Numbered from the stretch's first letter, positions 42,877-52,086 are shown. The stretch: 64,000 bases of DNA from Maribellus sp. CM-23 (GCF_021354595.1 NZ_JADWYJ010000001.1:1341446-1405445); one strand, 5' to 3'. The notes: a model not told the origin generated them from the sequence alone. A program made the numbers and translations.

Positions 42877-44517
42877 TTATACATATTTGTAGCGTTTTAT
42901 ATTCTTTTTGGGAGTCTTCTCAAACTCTACGTCCACCAGTTCAATCGCACTTATTTGCTCATAACGGGGCAATTCGGCATTGGTTCTTTTACGGTTCCCT
43001 TCCATAATTTCGGGTAACGCTTCCTTGTTTACCTGGTCGGCCTGCATGGTTTCAAAATCGGGGTAAACCAGTGCCACCAGTTTTCCTTTTCTGTCAACCA
43101 CCACGCACTCGGCAACATAACTCTGATTCCCAAGTTTTGCTTCAATTTCTTCCGGGTAAATATTCTGCCCCGAAGCTCCCAAAATCATGTTTTTCGAGCG
43201 CCCCCGAATAAAAATAAAATTGTTCTGGTCGATGATCCCCAAATCTCCCGTTCTCAGCCAGCCATCATCAGTAAAAGAAGCCTTTGTTTCTTCTTCGTTT
43301 TTAAAATAGCCCAGCATTACGTTCTCGCCTTTCACCTGGATCTCTCCCACTACGTTGTAAGGGTCTTCCGAATCGATTCTCACCTCCATGCGATCTACCA
43401 GTGCTCCGGCAGATCCCGATTTCGTTTTATTCCAGGCAGCATAACTGATTAGCGGTCCGCACTCGGTCATACCGTAACCAACCGTAAACGGAAATTTTAT
43501 TCGTTTGAAGAATTTCTCCACTTCGGCATTCAAAGGTGCTCCGCCAATAACGATCTCAAAAAATCGTCCTCCGAATGTCTCAAGCATTTTTTTCCGGATC
43601 TTTTTCAAAATCAGCGCTGAGATGCCCGGAATATTTAAAAGAATCTTCATGACCGGTTTATCCAGTGCCGGCTGAATTTTCTTCTTGTATATTTTCTCAA
43701 TAATCAGCGGAACCGAAAGGATCAGGTGTGGCTGAACGTCGCCAAAAGCCTTTGTAATAACCGCCGGGGTAGGCATCTTACTTAAAAATGAGATATGGCA
43801 GCCCAGTGTTACCGGGAAAAGAAATTCAAACAACAAACCGTACACATGCGCCATCGGTAAAAATGATACAATCCGGTCTCCCGGCTGAAGCGGCATGTTT
43901 TCACGCGCATAAATCAGATTTGAATGTAAACTCCGTGCAGGAATCATTACACCTTTCGTAAACCCTGAAGTACCCGAGGTATAGGAAATCATACACAAGT
44001 CCTCGCCTTTCCAGTCAGAAAAATGAAAAGACGATTTGCTGACAGTATTCTCCTTGTAATACTGAAAACCATCGGCCAGTTTATAGGCCAGGTTCTCGTC
44101 CCTGCCAACATGCAGGCTGAAATCGTCCAACACCACCACTCCTTTTAAATGAGCAGAATACGCCAGATCGATCTTGTCCAGTTGCAAGCGTGAGCTAAAA
44201 ACCAGTTTCGACTCCGAGTGATTTATGATGTGATTGGTATCGTTCTCGTTAAAATCGGGGAGTATCGGAACAATAACCAGCCCCGAAGATAAAGCGGAAA
44301 GAAAAACAGCTCCCCAATTGGATGAATTTCGCCCCAACAGCGCGATTTTATCTCCGGGCTGCAATCCGGCCAGTTGGTAAAACAAATGCAACGATTTAAT
44401 AGTAGTACCAACTTGTTTAAACGTATAGGTTGCTCCGTCGTAGTCAGAAAAAACCGGGCTGTCCCAGTTTTTTGAAAAAGCTTCATTATAAAGCTGTGCC
44501 AGGTTCTGATTTTTCAT
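42877..44517 (-). CDS. AMP-forming acyl-CoA ligase (long-chain fatty acid type)
   Basis: A 546-residue ANL-superfamily adenylating enzyme. It has the AMP-binding loop MISYTSGTSGFTKGVM, the adenine motif VGYGMTECGPLISY and GWLRTGDLG in the hinge region. The C-terminal domain has the catalytic lysine region ending KTPKKNIKRYKYV. Such enzymes activate fatty acids to acyl-CoA via acyl-adenylate. The rather long acyl-binding segment (LNIPGISALILKKIRKKMLETFGGRFFEIVIGGAPLN) fits a long-chain ligase. The ATG at 44517 is preferred to the TTG at 44529. It is monocistronic with its own terminator. Confidence 0.88.
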   Translation of the reverse strand: MKNQNLAQLYNEAFSKNWDSPVFSDYDGATYTFKQVGTTIKSLHLFYQLAGLQPGDKIALLGRNSSNWGAVFLSALSSGLVIVPILPDFNENDTNHIINHSESKLVFSSRLQLDKIDLAYSAHLKGVVVLDDFSLHVGRDENLAYKLADGFQYYKENTVSKSSFHFSDWKGEDLCMISYTSGTSGFTKGVMIPARSLHSNLIYARENMPLQPGDRIVSFLPMAHVYGLLFEFLFPVTLGCHISFLSKMPTPAVITKAFGDVQPHLILSVPLIIEKIYKKKIQPALDKPVMKILLNIPGISALILKKIRKKMLETFGGRFFEIVIGGAPLNAEVEKFFKRIKFPFTVGYGMTECGPLISYAAWNKTKSGSAGALVDRMEVRIDSEDPYNVVGEIQVKGENVMLGYFKNEEETKASFTDDGWLRTGDLGIIDQNNFIFIRGRSKNMILGASGQNIYPEEIEAKLGNQSYVAECVVVDRKGKLVALVYPDFETMQADQVNKEALPEIMEGNRKRTNAELPRYEQISAIELVDVEFEKTPKKNIKRYKYV

Positions 44518-44782
44518 TTTTATCCACAATTAACCGGGAATAAAGTAAGTATATTAAAATAATGCCCTTAAAATTTCCCTTTTTGAGTTTGGCTAAAATA
44601 CTCAATTCTAGGAAAAAAACACTTACCCCCCAATAAAAGCTTATTTCGAAAGAAAATAAGATCCACTCAGGGCACCACTCCAAAGTATCCAATGGAGGTC
44701 AGCGCATAATAAAGCAGACTTTTCGGGAAATACAGCAACGACAAAACCGGACAAGCTAAATAGCAGGGGTATAAACAAAAAA

Positions 44783-44804
44783 AGCCGATCCCGTCGGATC
44801 GGCT
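44783..44804 (-). terminator. Terminator downstream of the histidine kinase gene
   Basis: A 9-bp stem (AGCCGATCC / GGATCGGCT) with loop CGTC, followed on the minus strand by seven or more Ts. It lies 317 bp beyond the kinase stop codon, unusually far, so the transcript would have a long 3' tail. Confidence 0.7.
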
Positions 44805-44860
44805 AATCTCAGCACCTTGTTCTGCTTTATTTTTTGTTTAACTATTCTCGATGTTTTAAG

Positions 44861-44880
44861 GGACAGTGAAGGACAGTTTC
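44861..44880 (+). repeat. 10-bp tandem GGACAGT repeat, possible LytTR site
   Basis: GGACAGTGAA followed directly by GGACAGTTTC: two GGACAGT copies spaced exactly one helical turn. LytTR regulators bind short direct repeats, and related GACAG motifs lie upstream of the LytTR gene (48921-48963). Function is inference. Confidence 0.3.
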
Positions 44881-45120
44881 TAAAGTGTATTCAAATAGTT
44901 GATTGGGATCAGACAGACGATCCTAAAGCTTCCGAACAAGGCTAAATAATGTGGGAGGGTAATATCTTTGTTATTAATCTGTCAGAAAATAAAGAACTCT
45001 ATTAAAAACGAAACAATATTAGAAAAAAGGATTTTTAGTTTTTTCGCTGATGAATATCCGGTAGGATTTAATGGATAAGCGGTAGACTCCAATTTTTAAA
45101 TGGTATTTCCCGGTCTCCCC

Positions 45121-48024
45121 TTATTCAATGATTGGGAGTATCAACGTAATACGTGCTCCCGGGTTTTCTTCCCCGGGATACAGTTCCTCAGATTGTATTC
45201 CCGCCTGAACTTTGTATTTATCCCCCAGGAGCTTCACCCTTTTCTGAGTTAAAGACGATGAGATGTTTAAACTGTTTTTCGACTGCGAATAAGCCCTTGA
45301 TTTGGCAAAGCCGATGCCGTTGTCTTCCACCAGTATCCGGATGCTTTTTTCACTCAGGTACTCAAAAACGACCTTTATAAAACCCTTCGTCGGCAGGGTG
45401 GAAATTCCGTGCCATATGGCATTTTCCACAAACGGCTGTACAATCATGGAGGGAATGTTGTAATCGTCACTCTCAAGTTTTTCATCTATTTCGATGGAAT
45501 ACCCGAACCTGTGATCCATTCTGAACTGCTCCAATTCAATATAGTTTCGCAGCCTTTCCACCTCATCATCCAGCAAAACCGAATTCGATTTAATTGAATT
45601 CATGGTTTGCCTGATTAGTCTTGCAAACTGAGAAAGATAACTTCCCGCCTCCTCCGGTTTATTCTCCAAAAGGAATTTCTGGATTGATCCCAGCGAGTTG
45701 AAAATAAAATGCGGGTTCATCATCGACTGAAGCGCCCGGTGCTCAATGGTAGCCAACTGGTAATCTTTTTCGCGGGCCTTGATCTGTTGCAGATAATACC
45801 TGCGCACTACCAAAAATCCCAGAAGAAATAAAAACAGGAATACAATAATCTTTGTAATTGACCTCTGCCACAGCGTTGGTACCACTTTTATCGGAAGCTC
45901 AATTGCCTCGCTGTAGTCTTCCATGTTTTTCCTCGACCTGAGCTTGAAAGTATAATTTCCGGGGTCCAGGTTTAGGTACACCACCTGTGTCTCGGTGCCT
46001 GTAATCCAATCGTCGTTTACCCCTTCCAGCATGTAGGCAAAGTTGGAAGGTATCGACGAAAAATTAAGGCTTGAAAACTCGATATTCAGCCGATTCTTAT
46101 TTTTGTAGGATACAACTCCCCGGGTGATATCAATTTCTTTATCATCGAGTAAAACCCGCACAAAATAAGGTTTGGTAGGCTGGTATCTTGTGTTTACACA
46201 CTCTTTTACCGGAATAACGGTCATTCCGTCGTCCGAGCCCACAAACAATTTGTCGTCTTTACAAAATATATCGTTGATGTTGTGAAATTCGTTTCCCAAA
46301 CGGTTTAGCTCCACTTTCTCCCCATCAATCACTTTAAGCGGGTTATTGATGAAATAAATGGTTTTTTCGGTGAAGAAGAACAAGGTACTGTCGTAATAAG
46401 CCATGTCCCGAATCCTGAAGTCAACCTGGTCTTGCAAATCAGCTAATACATTGTAGAATTCCTTTCCGTGTTGCAGGTACATATCATTCCCAATCAGGTT
46501 GAAGATTTCATTCTCCGGATCAAGAATTAAGTGCGCTGCGATAAACCTGCCATCAAAGCGGTTGTATATATTTTGTTTATGGATAAAACCGTTTTCGTCG
46601 ATTAGAAAATTAGATGCCGCACTAACTACCAGCTGTTGGTTGTTGTTTACCAACACATTGCTGATCCTTCCTTCTTTTAAGCTCCAGTGTGCCGACGAAT
46701 CATTGTCAATATCCAAGGCAATAACATAATCATTATCAAAAGAGTAGATGACATGTTTATTTTTATCGACAACCGAATTCCTCGCCAAAAAATTGGACGT
46801 TAGAACATCTTTAAAATAAATTTTCTTCTCCTGTTCATTAAAAGTCGGCTCCTTCAGCGTATACAAATGGGTCATTCGTCCATGTGCCAACAGTACGTCG
46901 TTAGACAGATGATGTAACTTGTTCAGGTTTAAATCAGGAAACAATTTGTCGCTTTTGTATATATCGCTCCCTTTCAAAAAAAAGATCCTCTCTCCGTTGG
47001 TTGCCCAAACCCCTTCGGGAGTAGAACTGGAGAAAGCCGTGATCCCCTCACCATCAAAACTTGCAGTCCCTAAAAACGAATACCTTACAATATCCCGGTT
47101 GATTTTGTACAACCCTTTGTTCGAACCGGTCCAGATGTTGTTTTCGTTGTCCAGCACAAGATTCTGTGGTGTCTCAATGTTAAGATACAATACCTGCTCT
47201 TTTCCCCGGTAACAGTATACGCCTTTGTCAAATACCGAAACCCAGATCAGGCCCTCATTGTCCACCAGAATATCATTCACAATCCTGCTCTCAACATTCA
47301 GAAAACTTCTTTCGACCAATTTATTATTTCGGAACAAGCTAATGTTACCCCCCTGATCAACCGACAAAACCTCGTGATCATTTTTTGAGAATGCCCGAGC
47401 CTGCGACATGGGCAGTTCAATATACTCTGAAACCTCGTTGAGATTTTCCATTTCGTAATTACCGGAAGACGACCAGATGTAAAAGTGTCCGTCAGAAGTT
47501 TCATTCATGTACAGATTGTTAACCGGACTATTTTCCATCCGGCTTAAATCAAAAAAGTCAATGTATTTCAGATCCTTAACAACACTTACCTCCAGATTTA
47601 CATTGTAAAAATAGAGGGTTGAATCGGCGGTCTGAAGAAAATCATGGTACATAAAATTGGTTCGGACATCTTTCAAAAAAGGGTCGGTTTCTCCGTTGTG
47701 AATCTTATTTTGGTCATAAAAATTGACTGAGCCGTCAAGGTTCAGAAACCACAAGCGCCCTTCGATGTCTTCCTTGATGCGGATCACCATGTTGTAACTT
47801 AGGCCGTCATCTTCGGTAAATACCAAAAAATTATGCCCGTCGTAACGAATAACTCCCTTGTCGGTACCAAACCACATAAATCCGCGGCTGTCCTTTTCCA
47901 CACAGTAAACCTTACTGGTAGGAAGTCCGTCGGTTACCGAGTAGTTGGTTACAAAAGGATTTTCGCAAAAGGATTCGTTGATTTGGAGGAAGAAAAGAAG
48001 TAGTATGACCAGGTAGCTCCGCAC
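45121..48024 (-). CDS. Propeller-domain sensor histidine kinase (LytS/YehU-type)
   Basis: A 967-residue membrane sensor. A signal peptide precedes reg_prop beta-propeller repeats (FVTNYSVTDGLPTSKVYCVEKDSRGFMWFGTDKGVIRYDG, GLIWVSVFDKGVYCY, NNIWTGSNKGLYKI), then a Y_Y_Y domain (LNIEFSSLNFSSIPSNFAYMLEGVNDDWI, PGNYTFKLRSRKN), one TM (near ITKIIVFLFLFLLGFLVV) and a cytoplasmic His_kinase domain with the phospho-acceptor His772 in NPHFIFN and an ATPase domain (MIVQPFVENAIWHGI, DNGIGF). The start is a GTG at 48024 whose first base is the last base of the response-regulator stop (TAGTG), so translation is coupled. There is no fused regulator, so it is not a hybrid PUL sensor. It pairs with the LytTR protein. 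Confidence 0.92.
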   Translation of the reverse strand: MRSYLVILLLFFLQINESFCENPFVTNYSVTDGLPTSKVYCVEKDSRGFMWFGTDKGVIRYDGHNFLVFTEDDGLSYNMVIRIKEDIEGRLWFLNLDGSVNFYDQNKIHNGETDPFLKDVRTNFMYHDFLQTADSTLYFYNVNLEVSVVKDLKYIDFFDLSRMENSPVNNLYMNETSDGHFYIWSSSGNYEMENLNEVSEYIELPMSQARAFSKNDHEVLSVDQGGNISLFRNNKLVERSFLNVESRIVNDILVDNEGLIWVSVFDKGVYCYRGKEQVLYLNIETPQNLVLDNENNIWTGSNKGLYKINRDIVRYSFLGTASFDGEGITAFSSSTPEGVWATNGERIFFLKGSDIYKSDKLFPDLNLNKLHHLSNDVLLAHGRMTHLYTLKEPTFNEQEKKIYFKDVLTSNFLARNSVVDKNKHVIYSFDNDYVIALDIDNDSSAHWSLKEGRISNVLVNNNQQLVVSAASNFLIDENGFIHKQNIYNRFDGRFIAAHLILDPENEIFNLIGNDMYLQHGKEFYNVLADLQDQVDFRIRDMAYYDSTLFFFTEKTIYFINNPLKVIDGEKVELNRLGNEFHNINDIFCKDDKLFVGSDDGMTVIPVKECVNTRYQPTKPYFVRVLLDDKEIDITRGVVSYKNKNRLNIEFSSLNFSSIPSNFAYMLEGVNDDWITGTETQVVYLNLDPGNYTFKLRSRKNMEDYSEAIELPIKVVPTLWQRSITKIIVFLFLFLLGFLVVRRYYLQQIKAREKDYQLATIEHRALQSMMNPHFIFNSLGSIQKFLLENKPEEAGSYLSQFARLIRQTMNSIKSNSVLLDDEVERLRNYIELEQFRMDHRFGYSIEIDEKLESDDYNIPSMIVQPFVENAIWHGISTLPTKGFIKVVFEYLSEKSIRILVEDNGIGFAKSRAYSQSKNSLNISSSLTQKRVKLLGDKYKVQAGIQSEELYPGEENPGARITLILPIIE

Positions 48025-48818
48025 TAATCAACTGATTTTGAGAAATGACCAACCGCTTCTTTGAACTCAATGGCTCTTCTCCTCGATATGGCCAGCTTTG
48101 TATTATCATCCAAAATGGCATAAGCCCCCTGGTAACTTGAAAATCCCTTCAGGTAATTCATGTTGATGATCGTGGATTTGTGGATCCGGAAAAAAACATC
48201 GGGATCCAGTATCTTCTCAAACTCACCCAACGACTTGCTTGAAACGATTTTCTCCAACCCGGAAATATGAATAATACAATAATTGGCGTCTGCTTCGAGG
48301 TATTTTATTTTTTCGGCTTCAATAATCTGAAAACCAAATTTTTCTACCACTGTAATTTTCTTCGGAAACTCCACTCCTCCGCTGGTTTGTTCTGCCAGAT
48401 TTTCGAGCGACTCTCCATAGGTTTGCTGCACCTGCATATTCTGGCGGCGCAAATCAAGATGCGAAGTAGCTTTTGCCACGGCCTCTTTTAGCTCCATCGG
48501 ATCGATGGGCTTTAGCAAGTAATCGATGGCGTTTGCCTTGATCGCCCGCAAGGCATATTCCTCATAGGCAGTGGTGAAAATGATGGCATAATTCTCTTTC
48601 GGGATGGTTGAAAGAAACTCAAAGCCATTTTCTCCGGGCATCGAGATATCCAGAAAAATCAGGTGAACATCATGTTTCTTCAGTAATTCGCGACCGACAG
48701 ACCCCGATCCTGCGGCTCCGCAAATAGTAATTTCAGGGCAATAACGTCCAACCAGTAGTTGAAGAGCTTGCTGAACATTAATTTCGTCGTCGATTATTAT
48801 GGCGTTGTATGATGTCAT
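48024..48818 (-). CDS. LytTR-family response regulator
   Basis: A 264-residue two-component regulator. The receiver domain has the acidic pair Asp10-Asp11, phospho-acceptor Asp57 (LIFLDISMPGENGFE) and the lysine in YLLKPID. The LytTR DNA-binding domain occupies about 150-260 (IEAEKIKYLEADANYCIIHI, DVFFRIHKSTIINMNYLKGF, KLAISRRRAIEFKEAV). It is transcribed first, followed by the coupled propeller kinase. Possible direct-repeat sites lie upstream (48921-48963). The target genes are unknown. Confidence 0.94.
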   Translation of the reverse strand: MTSYNAIIIDDEINVQQALQLLVGRYCPEITICGAAGSGSVGRELLKKHDVHLIFLDISMPGENGFEFLSTIPKENYAIIFTTAYEEYALRAIKANAIDYLLKPIDPMELKEAVAKATSHLDLRRQNMQVQQTYGESLENLAEQTSGGVEFPKKITVVEKFGFQIIEAEKIKYLEADANYCIIHISGLEKIVSSKSLGEFEKILDPDVFFRIHKSTIINMNYLKGFSSYQGAYAILDDNTKLAISRRRAIEFKEAVGHFSKSVD

Positions 48819-48825
48819 TTCCCAA

Positions 48826-48833
48826 CAAATATA
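48826..48833 (-). promoter_or_regulatory. Probable -7 element (TATATTTG) of the LytTR/kinase operon
   Basis: On the minus strand TATATTTG matches TAnnTTTG and ends only 7 bp before the ATG, so the transcript would be nearly leaderless. Confidence 0.45.
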
Positions 48834-48920
48834 GAATTAATCACAGAAAACCGGGCACATATGAATCAACGGTATGAAACGCCTGATAAACGTAGCCTTT
48901 CAGTGAATAAACGGTTAAAA

Positions 48921-48963
48921 CTGTCATTCAAAAAAGTGAACAATTTCACGCTGTCCCTTACCT
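48921..48963 (-). promoter_or_regulatory. Possible LytTR binding region
   Basis: On the minus strand AAGGGACAG and, 30 bp further on, TGACAGTTTT share the GACAG core with the tandem repeat at 44861-44880. Both lie upstream of the response-regulator gene. A speculative autoregulatory site. Confidence 0.25.
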
Positions 48964-48981
48964 AAGTTTAGCCAATAAAAA

Positions 48982-49005
48982 AGCCGTTCCACTTATGAAA
49001 CGGCT
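48982..49005 (-). terminator. Terminator of the ECF/DUF4097 operon
   Basis: A 7-bp stem (AGCCGTT / AACGGCT) followed by a T-run on the minus strand, 24 bp beyond the last stop codon of the operon. Confidence 0.75.
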
Positions 49006-49029
49006 GTATGAATTTTACCCAGGTATCTC

Positions 49030-49680
49030 TTACCTTTTTCGAAGAAAGATATCTCCGCTTACGGTCTCGAGATCGACTTCTGTTGATCCTCCATTTAATG
49101 AAAGCTGGTGTTTTGTTCCAACCCACTGTGTTCGCTCCGGAGTTTTTCCATCGAACTCTACATTGGAATACACTTCACCGGTTACCGTTGACAAATCGAT
49201 TTTCATCCGGTGCGTTTCCGGAATTGTATAGTCGATAAACCCGGAGATGGAATGAACTTTCATCGCTCCTTTGCAACCAATCAGTTCCACTTCGCCCGAA
49301 ATCGTTTTCAGGCTAAATTTTAATTGCTCCGGCACCTTGAGGGAATAATGCACATCTGAATTAAAATTGTTCAGCTTGCGTTCTCCTCTTTCTTTCTTGA
49401 TCCCCTCAAAATCAATGTTCTCCTTTAGTTTCAACTTCTGACCACCTTTTTCAATATCAAGATTGTAAAAATCGTTGTACTGATTATCATCGATATTAAC
49501 CTCCACATGAAGCTCAATATAGTCCTTGTCCCATGCCTCAAGAACAATGTCCCGGGCAAAACTGAATTCCATAAAAGTCTCTTTGTTGTCCACTTCGATC
49601 TTCTCATTGATCACTTTCTGCGCAAGAACACCCGATACGGAACTCAGAATAAATAACGCTGATAGAATAAGTGTTTTCAT
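49030..49680 (-). CDS. DUF4097-like secreted beta-helix protein (second copy)
   Basis: A 216-residue protein with a signal peptide (MKTLILSALFILSSVSGVLAQ) followed by repeated short beta-strands characteristic of DUF4097/adhesin-like domains: LKTISGEVELIGCKGAMKVHSISGFIDYTIPETHRMKIDLSTVTGEVYSNV and a final LETVSGDIFLRKR. The GE/GD turn repeats suggest a right-handed beta-solenoid. It is 7 bp downstream of a homologue with the same ending (SISGNIYLRKK). Such genes often follow sigma/anti-sigma pairs in Bacteroidota. The biochemical role is unknown; envelope-stress surveillance is a guess. Confidence 0.8.
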   Translation of the reverse strand: MKTLILSALFILSSVSGVLAQKVINEKIEVDNKETFMEFSFARDIVLEAWDKDYIELHVEVNIDDNQYNDFYNLDIEKGGQKLKLKENIDFEGIKKERGERKLNNFNSDVHYSLKVPEQLKFSLKTISGEVELIGCKGAMKVHSISGFIDYTIPETHRMKIDLSTVTGEVYSNVEFDGKTPERTQWVGTKHQLSLNGGSTEVDLETVSGDIFLRKR

Positions 49681-49687
49681 GGCTCTC

Positions 49688-50482
49688 CTACTTTTTCCTC
49701 AGGTAAATATTTCCGGAAATTGATTTGAGTAATAACTTCTGGCCGCCGCCATTCAGGGTGTACTCGGTATTGTTCCTGTGTTTGATTTCATCCAATCCTA
49801 CCGAACGATTGTCTTTTTCGTTTTCAGATGCATTCACCAGGTCAAGATTGTTGTACACATCTCCGGTAATATTTGAAACCTGGATATTTGCCTTGGTAGC
49901 TGCGGGCAAAGTTATATCCACCAAACCACTGACGGTAGCCAGAGAAGTTGGTTGCTCCTGGTTCAGACCATTAAACTCAGCTTCAATGCTTCCGCTTACT
50001 GAGCTTACCGTAAGTGGACCGGTGCAATTAGTTAGCGTTACGTTCGACGACAATGTTTTTATCTCCAGGCTTCCGCTATAAGAATCCACTTTCAGGTTAT
50101 TTTTGGCAAACGGACTGTGATAATCGATGCTCAGTTTAATTCCCTGCGGAACAGAAATGGTATAAGCGTATTCTTTCACCTTTTTAGTGGTACCGACAAT
50201 CTTTACCACACCATCTGCTTCGCTAACATTCAATCCCAAGCCAGTATTGTCCTCCATGGCTCCGAGCAGTTGCAGCCCTTCGGCTCTTTCCGGTTTTTCA
50301 AAAGCGATGTCTGAAGTTATCACGATCGCATTTCCGGTATTATTCTTTACGTTGATCTCTCCCAACAAGTCGGCAATCAGAATCCGGCTTTTAACCTTGG
50401 GCGTGTATTCGTATTTGCTTTCCTGGCTCAATAGTGCGAGAGGAAATGCAAGTACGGTCAATAAAATTGTGAATCGTTTCAT
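49688..50482 (-). CDS. DUF4097-like secreted beta-helix protein (first copy)
   Basis: A 264-residue secreted protein (signal peptide MKRFTILLTVLAFPLALLSQ). It carries the repeat pattern LEIKTLSSNVTLTNCTGPLTVSSVSGSIEAEF, LATVSGLVDITLPAATKANIQVSNITGDVYNNL and a terminal LLKSISGNIYLRKK. It shares its C-terminal motif with the next gene, from which it is separated by 7 bp, so the pair arose by duplication. It lies 70 bp after the anti-sigma gene in the same operon. Function unknown. Confidence 0.8.
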   Translation of the reverse strand: MKRFTILLTVLAFPLALLSQESKYEYTPKVKSRILIADLLGEINVKNNTGNAIVITSDIAFEKPERAEGLQLLGAMEDNTGLGLNVSEADGVVKIVGTTKKVKEYAYTISVPQGIKLSIDYHSPFAKNNLKVDSYSGSLEIKTLSSNVTLTNCTGPLTVSSVSGSIEAEFNGLNQEQPTSLATVSGLVDITLPAATKANIQVSNITGDVYNNLDLVNASENEKDNRSVGLDEIKHRNNTEYTLNGGGQKLLLKSISGNIYLRKK

Positions 50483-50552
50483 TTTGTTGAAATTTAATGT
50501 TCTTTACTTTTTATGAAGGAAACCGCGTGAGCCGGCATTACACACTGCTTCC

Positions 50553-51314
50553 TTATATGATTGTTTTCATCATATCCTGTGCAAAATCTTTTACGTTCGG
50601 ATCAGTACCTGCCTGATTCTTTATGAACTCAATATTGTCTTTGGCTTCGTTTACCCCCGATTCTGTCAACACCTGGATCAGAGAAATCTGAACAAGTGGA
50701 TTATCCTGAACCAGCAAGGATTGTACAAGCCCCGATTTTACCTCTTGATTGTCGCTGACCATTCCCGACAAAACGTTCAAAGCCGCCAGTCGTACATTTA
50801 TATTTTTATCGCTGTTAAGCGTGTACATCAGGGCATCGACCAAATCAGCGTTTTTGTTGCTGTACTCGGCAGCCGAATATACTGCCTCAATTTTTTGCGG
50901 CCCCGAATAATCTTTCAACCCGGCCAGCACCACCTGCTGTTTGAGGCTCTGAACTTCGGCTGCCAGCTGTACGTTCTGCCCGTTTCCCGAACCTGAAAAA
51001 TAACCCGCAGCAAATGTTCCCAATGCAAGTACCACAACAGCAGCCACTTTTATCCATGATGGAAGGATGATCATTCTCCCTTTTTGAGAAGAAGTCTGCT
51101 CATTGAACATCATCATAAATTCTTCCTTCATTCCTGACGGCGGTTCAATCTCCGGCAAAGAGTCGGTGAATTTCAGGAACGAATTCAGATCATTGAATAC
51201 TTCCCTGCAGGAGGCACAACTTTTCAGGTGCAGTTCCATCTTTGCAACGGTAACTGCATCCAGTTTTCCATCGATCAACTCCGGAATATTTAATTTTACT
51301 TCTTCGCACTTCAT
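50553..51314 (-). CDS. Zinc-finger anti-sigma factor with periplasmic HEAT-like repeats
   Basis: A 253-residue membrane anti-sigma protein. The N-terminal zf-HC2 (ZAS-type) motif has Cys3, His29, Cys33 and Cys36 (HLKSCASC). One TM lies around WIKVAAVVVLALGTFAAGYFSG. The periplasmic part contains helical HEAT-like repeats (ADLVDALMYTLNSDKNINVRLAALNVLSGM, VKSGLVQSLLVQDNPLVQISLIQVL). Its start is two bases past the stop of the sigma gene, the usual sigma/anti-sigma coupling. The HEAT-like sensor end is unusual for a ZAS anti-sigma factor and may bind a peptide or envelope partner, possibly the DUF4097 products. Confidence 0.85.
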   Translation of the reverse strand: MKCEEVKLNIPELIDGKLDAVTVAKMELHLKSCASCREVFNDLNSFLKFTDSLPEIEPPSGMKEEFMMMFNEQTSSQKGRMIILPSWIKVAAVVVLALGTFAAGYFSGSGNGQNVQLAAEVQSLKQQVVLAGLKDYSGPQKIEAVYSAAEYSNKNADLVDALMYTLNSDKNINVRLAALNVLSGMVSDNQEVKSGLVQSLLVQDNPLVQISLIQVLTESGVNEAKDNIEFIKNQAGTDPNVKDFAQDMMKTII

Positions 51315-51316
51315 GA

Positions 51317-51868
51317 TTACTCAATTAAAATTTTTGAATAAATCTCTTTCAATTTTTGTATTGCCCTGAAAGTTTTCACCTTCACGGCATTTTCGTTGGA
51401 TGAAATGGTGCCCGCAATTTCTTTGTAGGAGAATCCCTGGAAACGGTTTAATTCGATCAGTTCGCGATCGCCGGGCTGCAACTGCCCCATCGCTTCAATC
51501 AAAATATCGTACGATTCTTTGATTTCCATTTCCTTCCCCGAATCGTTACTATCTTTAATTACCAACTCGCGGTCTTCTTCCACTGCAAAGAACTTTTTAG
51601 AGCCGCGGTAATAGTCCACCAGTTCGTTTCGGGCAATCCGGAACAGCCAGTAAGCAAATACTTTGTCCGGCTTCCAGCTGTGACTGTATTTCAAAATCTT
51701 CAAAAAAACATTTTGGGTGAGGTCGCGGCTTACATCCGAATCTTTTGTCATCCGCACAAAATACCCAAACACTTTTTTGTAGTTTCTGTCGTACAGTATG
51801 CCGGCAGCCATCTTTTTCCCGCTGGCAAGCTGCTCCATCAACCTTTCATCGTTCAGTGTTTCTATCAT
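51317..51868 (-). CDS. ECF RNA polymerase sigma factor
   Basis: A 183-residue ECF sigma-70 factor. Region 2 is seen in LASGKKMAAGILYDRNYKKVFGYFVR, DVSRDLTQNVFLKILKYSHSW and FAYWLFRIARNELVDYYRG. Region 4 is seen in LQPGDRELIELNRFQGFSYKEIAGTISSNENAVKVKTFRAIQKL. It heads a four-gene operon with its cognate anti-sigma factor and two DUF4097 genes. There is no SusC nearby, so this is an envelope-type ECF system rather than a PUL regulator. Confidence 0.93.
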   Translation of the reverse strand: MIETLNDERLMEQLASGKKMAAGILYDRNYKKVFGYFVRMTKDSDVSRDLTQNVFLKILKYSHSWKPDKVFAYWLFRIARNELVDYYRGSKKFFAVEEDRELVIKDSNDSGKEMEIKESYDILIEAMGQLQPGDRELIELNRFQGFSYKEIAGTISSNENAVKVKTFRAIQKLKEIYSKILIE

Positions 51869-51951
51869 TAATTTTCAATCGAAAATGCCTGAAATTTCAA
51901 GCAACTAATAACAATACCTCAATTTAGACGATTCGTTACACAGCCAATAAA

Positions 51952-51959
51952 TATTTTTG
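51952..51959 (+). promoter_or_regulatory. Probable -7 element (TATTTTTG) of the redoxin gene
   Basis: Matches TAnnTTTG in the intergenic region divergent from the sigma factor gene, about 127 bp before the redoxin ATG. Confidence 0.4.
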
Positions 51960-52086
51960 AAATTTTTTATCCCTCTATTTCAACAGCCCTACTTTATGGA
52001 GCGCTATTCTACTGCATACCAAACAGCTGATCATCAAGAACATTTCCATGAGCACTCTGTTCTTCTCTTATAAAAAACACTTTAAC

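Larger units (their letters stand above)
44518..45120. other. 603-bp intergenic region
   Basis: It holds the promoter region of the acyl-CoA ligase (no clear -7 box found), the terminator at 44783-44804 and a 10-bp tandem repeat at 44861-44880. The remainder is AT-rich with no supported gene. Confidence 0.6.
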
